Source of the DNA: Rikenellaceae bacterium | Lineage (GTDB): Bacteria > Bacteroidota > Bacteroidia > Bacteroidales > Rikenellaceae | NCBI GenBank assembly: GCA_020859875.1 | Contig: JAJBVJ010000175.1 | Coordinates: 1-9,326, forward strand | Length of the DNA stretch: 9,326 bases | Reading direction: 5' to 3' | Shown here: one piece after another, positions 5,416 through 9,326 of the stretch | How positions within the stretch are numbered: the stretch's first letter is position 1 | Layout: every line of letters starts with the position of its first letter | Position numbers and translations under genes: made by a program | The notes under the pieces: generated by a model | The model's input: only the letters and a program-made list of their open reading frames with translations | The model's database searches: none | Told to the model about the DNA's origin: nothing

Positions 5416-7320
5416 ATGCCCCGATATAGAATCTTATTCGGAAAACTTATTTTAAGAATCATCCCCGCCGTCGCAATTCCGGCAACGGTAATTTCAGCTT
5501 ACGGACAGACCGATCCGGTAATATATGTAAGGCATATCCTGGCTCCGGATCCCGACCCTGCCGACGTACGATCCGATTTGGACCTCTATCATTCCCGGAT
5601 TGACAGCAATCGGTACGATGGAACACTGCAGGTACGGCACCGGCTTATGCATACCGTTTCCCTCGACATACTGATCGCTGCTTACTGTGAAAAGGGCTTT
5701 GGTGTGGTATACGATACGCTTTCGGTTTTCGACTTGTTCGATGTCGACCGCACCGTTTTTTCCAGACAGGAACAAAAGGATATTCTGGAAAGAATTTATG
5801 CGGCAAATAAAAACATTCGCCATAAACCCCTTGAATTATTCGCCGACCACATGGCGGCACGGCTGATGGATGATTCCGGGCAGTTCGATCGGAGGATAGA
5901 GTGCTTTGAAAATGTTATCGGAAAGGCCGAAAGGTTCGGCGACTGTAATTGGGTCGCTTACACCACCCGGGAGGTTTGGTTCAACCACTTTTACAGTGAA
6001 CGGTATGCACGCAGTTTTGCCTGGCTTAAACGATTGGAAGATGCGCTCGAAAGGGTGGACGAAAGTTACCCGTATAAAGGATTGGAGATGGTATGGCCGG
6101 GGATAGCCCATTACCGCTTCCATGACTTCGACGATGCCGTACCGGCTTTCCGCAGGGCCCTCCGGTGCCGCAGGCCCCAGGACGCGGTGCTGGGCGGGAA
6201 CTATCTTCGTGCGTGGAGTTACCTTGCAGCGTATCACCATGAGCGGGGCGAACTCGATTCGGCGGCTTTCTATAACCGAACGATTCTGTCGAGTTTCGAG
6301 GCGACGAGATCATACCGGCAGCATCTGGACTTTGCTGTGTGTAACCTCGGCCGGATAGAGATGCAAAAGGGGAATTACGACGGTGCGATCGCCCTGATGG
6401 AAGCCGGGTTAAAATATATCGAAAAAGACCCCAGGTCGTTTGATTTCCTGTGCGGGGTTTACGTATCCCTCGGAGATTGTTACCTTGCCAAGGGTGATAT
6501 CCAGGCAGCTTCTTTTTATATAGAAAAGGCGGAACGAACGGTTCCCGGAACGAACCTTCGAAACGGATACAACCGTATGCGCGCACTCTATGCACTTAAA
6601 AGCAGTTATTACTCCGTAACGGGAAACAGCCGTCGGGCGAGCATCTACCTCGATTCGGCACTTGTGGCAACTAGCCGCTACGAGAGGTTGACAAGCGGGC
6701 GGCAGATACTCTTAGGGGAGCAGGAATTACAGGAGGCCGAATTGCTGCTAACAAACCAAAGGGTCGGGCAGCAGAAGATTATTATTCGGTTCCTGGTGGC
6801 AGGTGCCGGTACGATACTTTGCGCACTTCTGGTTTTTTTGTGGTTGTACCGCCGTACGCAGGCTGCATACCGGGCACTGGCTGTCAAAGCCGGGCACTGG
6901 GCCAATAGCCCAAAGAGTATGCCCGATGCCACCCTTACGGAAGATGAACTCTGCATGGCGGAAAATTTGAGCCTGCTTATGGATGCGCATGTGCCGTATA
7001 CCGATCCCGACCTTGATCTCGACTCCCTTGCCGGGATGACGGGTATGAGTCGCAATAAGTTATCAAGGATAATAAACAGGTCGTTCGGGGTAAATTTCAA
7101 TCAATTTATTAATGACTACCGGGTCAAGTATGCCATACGGCTGTTGTCCGACCCGCAGTATGCCAAACTTTCCACGGAACAGATAATGGAACGGGCGGGT
7201 TTCAGCAGCCGTACCGCCTTTTACGTAATATTCAAACAATCCACCGGCCTGACCCCCGTGCAATACCGCAAGGCTTCATCGGGTTCGATCGACGGGAAGA
7301 CCGCTGCGGCCGGCCGGTAA
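5416..7320 (+). CDS. Membrane-anchored TPR sensor / AraC-family regulator
   Basis: This gene encodes a 634-residue one-component transcription regulator predicted to span the inner membrane. A hydrophobic signal-like segment (about 11-30, ending SAYGQ) is followed by a long helical region with TPR-like repeats. Candidates lie near 155-176, 236-254, 274-295, 316-338, 349-376 and 397-421. A charged, probably coiled-coil stretch covers about 425-453. A transmembrane helix follows at about 455-477 (IIIRFLVAGAGTILCALLVF), then the positive residues YRRTQAAYR, consistent with a cytoplasmic C-terminus. Residues about 520-620 are an AraC-type double helix-turn-helix: LDSLAGMTGMSRNKLSRIIN, then IMERAGFSSRTAFYVIFKQS and GLTPVQYRK. 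The likely topology is a periplasmic TPR sensor and cytoplasmic DNA-binding domain. There is no kinase or receiver domain, so it is not a hybrid two-component system. The ATG start follows from the promoter 20 nt upstream. The adjacent receptor gene is the obvious candidate target. The signal sensed is unknown. Confidence 0.88.
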   Translation: MPRYRILFGKLILRIIPAVAIPATVISAYGQTDPVIYVRHILAPDPDPADVRSDLDLYHSRIDSNRYDGTLQVRHRLMHTVSLDILIAAYCEKGFGVVYDTLSVFDLFDVDRTVFSRQEQKDILERIYAANKNIRHKPLELFADHMAARLMDDSGQFDRRIECFENVIGKAERFGDCNWVAYTTREVWFNHFYSERYARSFAWLKRLEDALERVDESYPYKGLEMVWPGIAHYRFHDFDDAVPAFRRALRCRRPQDAVLGGNYLRAWSYLAAYHHERGELDSAAFYNRTILSSFEATRSYRQHLDFAVCNLGRIEMQKGNYDGAIALMEAGLKYIEKDPRSFDFLCGVYVSLGDCYLAKGDIQAASFYIEKAERTVPGTNLRNGYNRMRALYALKSSYYSVTGNSRRASIYLDSALVATSRYERLTSGRQILLGEQELQEAELLLTNQRVGQQKIIIRFLVAGAGTILCALLVFLWLYRRTQAAYRALAVKAGHWANSPKSMPDATLTEDELCMAENLSLLMDAHVPYTDPDLDLDSLAGMTGMSRNKLSRIINRSFGVNFNQFINDYRVKYAIRLLSDPQYAKLSTEQIMERAGFSSRTAFYVIFKQSTGLTPVQYRKASSGSIDGKTAAAGR

Positions 7321-7358
7321 AAGCCTTAATTCCTTTATCTTGCATGTTCCCAGGCCCA

Positions 7359-7381
7359 TCGGGTGCCTCACGGCACACCGA
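7359..7381. repeat. Hairpin downstream of the regulator gene
   Basis: TCGGGTGCC (7359-7367) pairs with GGCAC-A-CCGA (7372-7381) around the loop TCAC, with one bulged A. It begins 39 nt after the regulator's stop codon. An A-tract, not a T-tract, follows, so it would be an atypical terminator at best. Confidence 0.4.
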
Positions 7382-7416
7382 CGATTAAAAAAATGATCCG
7401 GTGTTGCCGGAGTGAC

Positions 7417-7592
7417 CTCACCTTTCACTATATATTAATAATACAGGATGCGGTTCGGGCAAACTCCGGAAAATAAATTTTCCTTCATTTGCCGCTCACC
7501 TTTCACTATATTTAAAGAATATAGGAGGCGCCTCGGCAATCTTCCGCAAACGAGTTTGCTTTCGATTGCTCTCGGCTTTTCCTATATTTGCC
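7417..7592 (+). repeat. Imperfect tandem duplication with a 17-bp exact core
   Basis: CTCACCTTTCACTATAT occurs exactly at 7417-7433 and 7495-7511, 78 bp apart. Similarity continues for about 40 bp past each core with gaps: AATA-AGGA-GCG, TCGG, CAA, CCG and AAA blocks recur in the same order. A second shared block, TTTTCCTnnATTTGCC, occurs at 7478-7493 and 7577-7592. The second copy of that block contains the perfect -7 box just before the glycosyltransferase start. The arrangement suggests an old duplication of a promoter-containing segment, followed by divergence and a roughly 21-bp length change. Confidence 0.6.
7560..7590 (+). promoter_or_regulatory. Promoter of the glycosyltransferase operon
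   Basis: TATATTTG at 7583-7590 matches the -7 consensus exactly. TTTC at 7560-7563, 19 bp upstream, is an approximate -33 element. The -7 box ends only 4 nt before the ATG at 7595, so the transcript would have almost no leader. Confidence 0.5.
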
Positions 7593-7594
7593 AC

Positions 7595-8536
7595 ATGCCA
7601 GCAGGTAGAACAATTCCCCGGATCTCCGTGGTCGTAGCGACCTACAACCGCAGCGCTTCGATGCGGCGCACCCTCGAAAGCCTCGTCGGGATGGCACTCG
7701 ATGCCAATCTATGGGAGGCTGTCGTCATAGACAACAACAGCACCGACGATACACGGCGTGTCTTCGACGAATTTATCTCCGCCCGGAAAATCGGGAATAT
7801 GAGGATGGTATTCGAACCGGCGCAGGGTCTTTCGCATGCCCGAAACAGGGGGATTGCCGAGAGCCGTGGCGAAATTATCGCCGTGGTCGACGACGACGAG
7901 CTGGTGAGCCCCGGCTTTGCCGGGGACTACCTCGCTTTTTTCGATTCGCATCCCGCAGCCGCCGCGGCCGGGGGAAAGATCACCCCTCGATATTCGGGAC
8001 CCCGGCCCCGGTGGATGTCGAGGTATACGGAAGTACCCGTTGCCGGCACACTCGACCTGGGGCCCCGGGAGCGGGAATTCCCGCGTGGCCGCAACCCCTT
8101 CGGAGGGAATATGGCTTTCCGGCGCACGACGCTCGAAGCGTCGGGTGTCTTTGACCCCGCTTTCGGCCGAACGGGGACAAAACTTCTGGCCGGGGAAGAG
8201 AAGGAGCTTTTCCACCGCATCCGCAGCCTCGGCGGGAAGATATGGTGGGTGCCCGGCCCCGAAATATTCCATATAATCGACAGTGACCGGCTCACAAGGG
8301 ATTACTTCAAAAGGCTGAATTACATGGGCGGAGTATCGGAAAGGGAGCGGACACTTTCCGCCTCCCGGGCAAAATATACCGGACGGCTGGCCTCGGAACT
8401 TGTCAAATGGGGCGCTTCACTCCTATTCGCCGCGGGTTACTGCCTCGCCGGGCAGTTCTCCAAGGCCCGCTACCTGCTGCTTATGCGGAAATATATCACC
8501 GAAGGACTCTTGCGGGGGGAAGGAGGGGCGAAATGA
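7595..8536 (+). CDS. Family 2 glycosyltransferase
   Basis: This gene encodes a 313-residue GT-A fold glycosyltransferase (GT2), predicted to transfer a sugar from a nucleotide-sugar donor onto a growing surface glycan on the cytoplasmic face of the membrane. Visible motifs are the nucleotide-binding SVVVATYNR (11-19), DNNSTDDT (46-53), GLSHARNRGI (78-87), the metal-binding acidic cluster VDDDEL (98-103), acceptor-side GGNMAFRR (170-177) and the acidic GEEKELFHRIR (200-210), which probably carries the catalytic base. A C-terminal hydrophobic patch (about 270-287) could touch the membrane. I chose the ATG at 7595 because the conserved domain begins about 10 residues later. An upstream in-frame ATG at 7448 would put the promoter and repeats inside the coding region. 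The stop overlaps the next start by 4 bp. Donor and acceptor sugars cannot be told from sequence. Confidence 0.85.
   Translation: MPAGRTIPRISVVVATYNRSASMRRTLESLVGMALDANLWEAVVIDNNSTDDTRRVFDEFISARKIGNMRMVFEPAQGLSHARNRGIAESRGEIIAVVDDDELVSPGFAGDYLAFFDSHPAAAAAGGKITPRYSGPRPRWMSRYTEVPVAGTLDLGPREREFPRGRNPFGGNMAFRRTTLEASGVFDPAFGRTGTKLLAGEEKELFHRIRSLGGKIWWVPGPEIFHIIDSDRLTRDYFKRLNYMGGVSERERTLSASRAKYTGRLASELVKWGASLLFAAGYCLAGQFSKARYLLLMRKYITEGLLRGEGGAK
8521..8526 (+). promoter_or_regulatory. Ribosome binding site of the GT4-like gene
   Basis: AGGAGG lies 6 nt before the ATG at 8533, inside the end of the GT2 gene. With the ATGA start/stop overlap it indicates translational coupling. It fixes the start of the downstream gene. 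Confidence 0.65.
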
Positions 8537-9326
8537 AGATATTGATCGTTTCCTACTTTTTCACCCCGGAGATCACCCCCCGTGCCCACCGAACGGCGGA
8601 ACTGGCAAAAGCCTTTGCCCGCCGCGGGAACGAGGTCACGGTGGTATTACCGAACAAAGAGGCTTTCTCGGCGATCGACCCGTGCGATAAGTCCTACGAA
8701 AATATACGACTGATTTTCGCCGGGGGGAACACCGGTGCGCGCACTTCACCCCGGGGACGAAGCCGGCTTCGCCGGATGATGCCCGGGTGGCTCGTTAGAG
8801 CCATTTTATACTTCTACAATCACGAATATTTCGCCAAATACGACAAAGAGATTTTCCGCACCCTCGCTTCGCTGGACGAGCAGTACGACCTTTCGATCTC
8901 GATATCCTATCCCGCGGCCATACACAGGGTCGTTATGAATGCTTCGAGGGCCAATCCCAAACTCAGGGCGAGGGTGAAGGTCGCCGAATTCAGCGATCCG
9001 CCACTGCGCGGGGAATACAACTCCGGATACCATCCCGTCTACAACCTGTTCCTGAAAAAGGCAGGACGGTTTTTCGACCATTTCATAATCCCGGTCGAGA
9101 ATGCCATGCCGGTCTACCTCCCCTATAAACCGCGGGAAGAGATCCACATCATCCCGCAGGGTTTCGACAACCACGGCATCACCCTCGAAAAGTACGAGCC
9201 GCACCTCCGTCCAACTTTCGCCCTGGCCGGAAGATTTTACCGCAATACGCGCGATCCCGAACCCTTTTTGGAATATCTTGCCCGCAGCGGACGGGATTTC
9301 GAACTGGTGCTTTACCTGAACTACCG
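8533..9326 (+). CDS. GT4-like glycosyltransferase, 3' end outside window
   Basis: The frame stays open to the window edge, giving 264 residues of an incomplete protein resembling GT-B fold, family 4 glycosyltransferases. The N-terminus has the typical first Rossmann strand and glycine-poor loop, MKILIVSYFFTPEITPRAHR, then AELAKAFARRGNEVTVVLP (about 23-41). This wording is common in capsule and LPS enzymes of the WbuB type. HIIPQGFDNHG (about 210-220) corresponds to the usual IPNGVD linker motif. ALAGRFYRNTRDPEPFLEYL begins the C-terminal donor-binding domain. The EX7E catalytic motif would lie beyond the window, so activity cannot be judged. The ATG overlaps the GT2 stop (ATGA) and follows an AGGAGG site, so the two genes form an operon. 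The proteins probably act in sequence on the same surface polysaccharide. Confidence 0.82.
   Translation, partial: MKILIVSYFFTPEITPRAHRTAELAKAFARRGNEVTVVLPNKEAFSAIDPCDKSYENIRLIFAGGNTGARTSPRGRSRLRRMMPGWLVRAILYFYNHEYFAKYDKEIFRTLASLDEQYDLSISISYPAAIHRVVMNASRANPKLRARVKVAEFSDPPLRGEYNSGYHPVYNLFLKKAGRFFDHFIIPVENAMPVYLPYKPREEIHIIPQGFDNHGITLEKYEPHLRPTFALAGRFYRNTRDPEPFLEYLARSGRDFELVLYLNY

Larger units (their letters stand above)
7321..7594 (+). other. Intergenic region before the glycosyltransferase operon
   Basis: No gene is visible in these 274 bases. They hold a bulged hairpin (7359-7381), a small stem TCCGG/CCGGA (7397-7411), an imperfect tandem duplication (about 7417-7592) and several -7-like sequences. 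These are TATCTTG at 7336 (one base short), TTCATTTG at 7484, TATATTTA at 7508 and the full match TATATTTG at 7583. There is no T-tailed hairpin, so I see no canonical terminator for the upstream regulator gene. Confidence 0.6.

Noticed and set aside
6026..6595. Long antisense open frame (189 codons) opposite the TPR/AraC gene
   Set aside because: It is rich in Arg, Pro, Ser and Gly in the manner of a shadow frame, has no domain resemblance, and lies fully inside a well-supported gene.
7359..7381. Hairpin as intrinsic terminator of the regulator gene
   Set aside because: It is followed by an A-tract rather than a T-tract on the plus strand, and its stem is bulged.
7448..7594. GT2 start at ATG 7448
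   Set aside because: It would add 49 residues unlike the family and would place the tandem repeat and the perfect -7 box inside the coding region. It would become plausible again if transcription starts upstream.
1..9326. CRISPR arrays, tRNA or rRNA genes, insertion sequences, phage or plasmid genes
   Set aside because: I found no regularly spaced repeat array, cloverleaf-like sequence, transposase or integrase coding sequence. The direct repeats near 7417-7592 are too few and too diverged for a CRISPR array.

Overview
The window looks like chromosomal DNA from a Bacteroidota bacterium, probably Bacteroidales. A Rikenellaceae/Alistipes-like host is a guess from moderate GC and overall style. 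Three observations support the phylum. Promoters of the form TAnnTTTG lie before three genes (TAACTTTG at 1739, TACCTTTG at 5388, TATATTTG at 7583). Most starts lack a Shine-Dalgarno sequence. The gene types are also characteristic: an Oar/SusC-like TonB-dependent receptor with an N-terminal carboxypeptidase-regulatory-like domain, and a membrane-anchored TPR/AraC regulator.

Layout. Positions 1-256 are non-coding, with several small hairpins, and may be a dispersed intergenic repeat. A nucleoside:H+ symporter of the NupG family is on the minus strand (257-1525). A divergent intergenic region (1526-1920) carries the receptor promoter, AT-rich direct repeats and a leader of about 170 nt. The Oar-like TonB-dependent receptor follows (1921-5235) and ends at a strong intrinsic terminator (5255-5290). 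Next comes a signal-anchored TPR / transmembrane / AraC-DNA-binding regulator (5416-7320) with its own promoter. A 274-bp intergenic region (7321-7594) holds an imperfect tandem duplication. Last are two overlapping glycosyltransferase genes: GT2 (7595-8536) and a GT4-like gene (8533-9326) cut by the window edge. These two look like the beginning of a surface-polysaccharide operon.

How the genes may work together. NupG imports nucleosides across the inner membrane. The divergent receptor would import an unknown ligand across the outer membrane using TonB energy. The next gene encodes a regulator predicted to have a periplasmic TPR sensor and a cytoplasmic DNA-binding domain, so it is a plausible controller of the receptor. 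A near-identical 18-bp motif lies upstream of both the receptor and the regulator, and tandem AT-rich repeats sit where an activator of the receptor promoter would bind. A link between the receptor and nucleosides or nucleic acids is suggested only by its position next to nupG. The glycosyltransferases appear to be a separate transcription unit.

I did not see a clearly new defence, mobile or RNA system. The most distinctive items are the membrane-bound TPR-AraC regulator beside a SusD-less receptor, the shared upstream motif, and the duplicated promoter region before the GT2 gene, whose mRNA may be leaderless.
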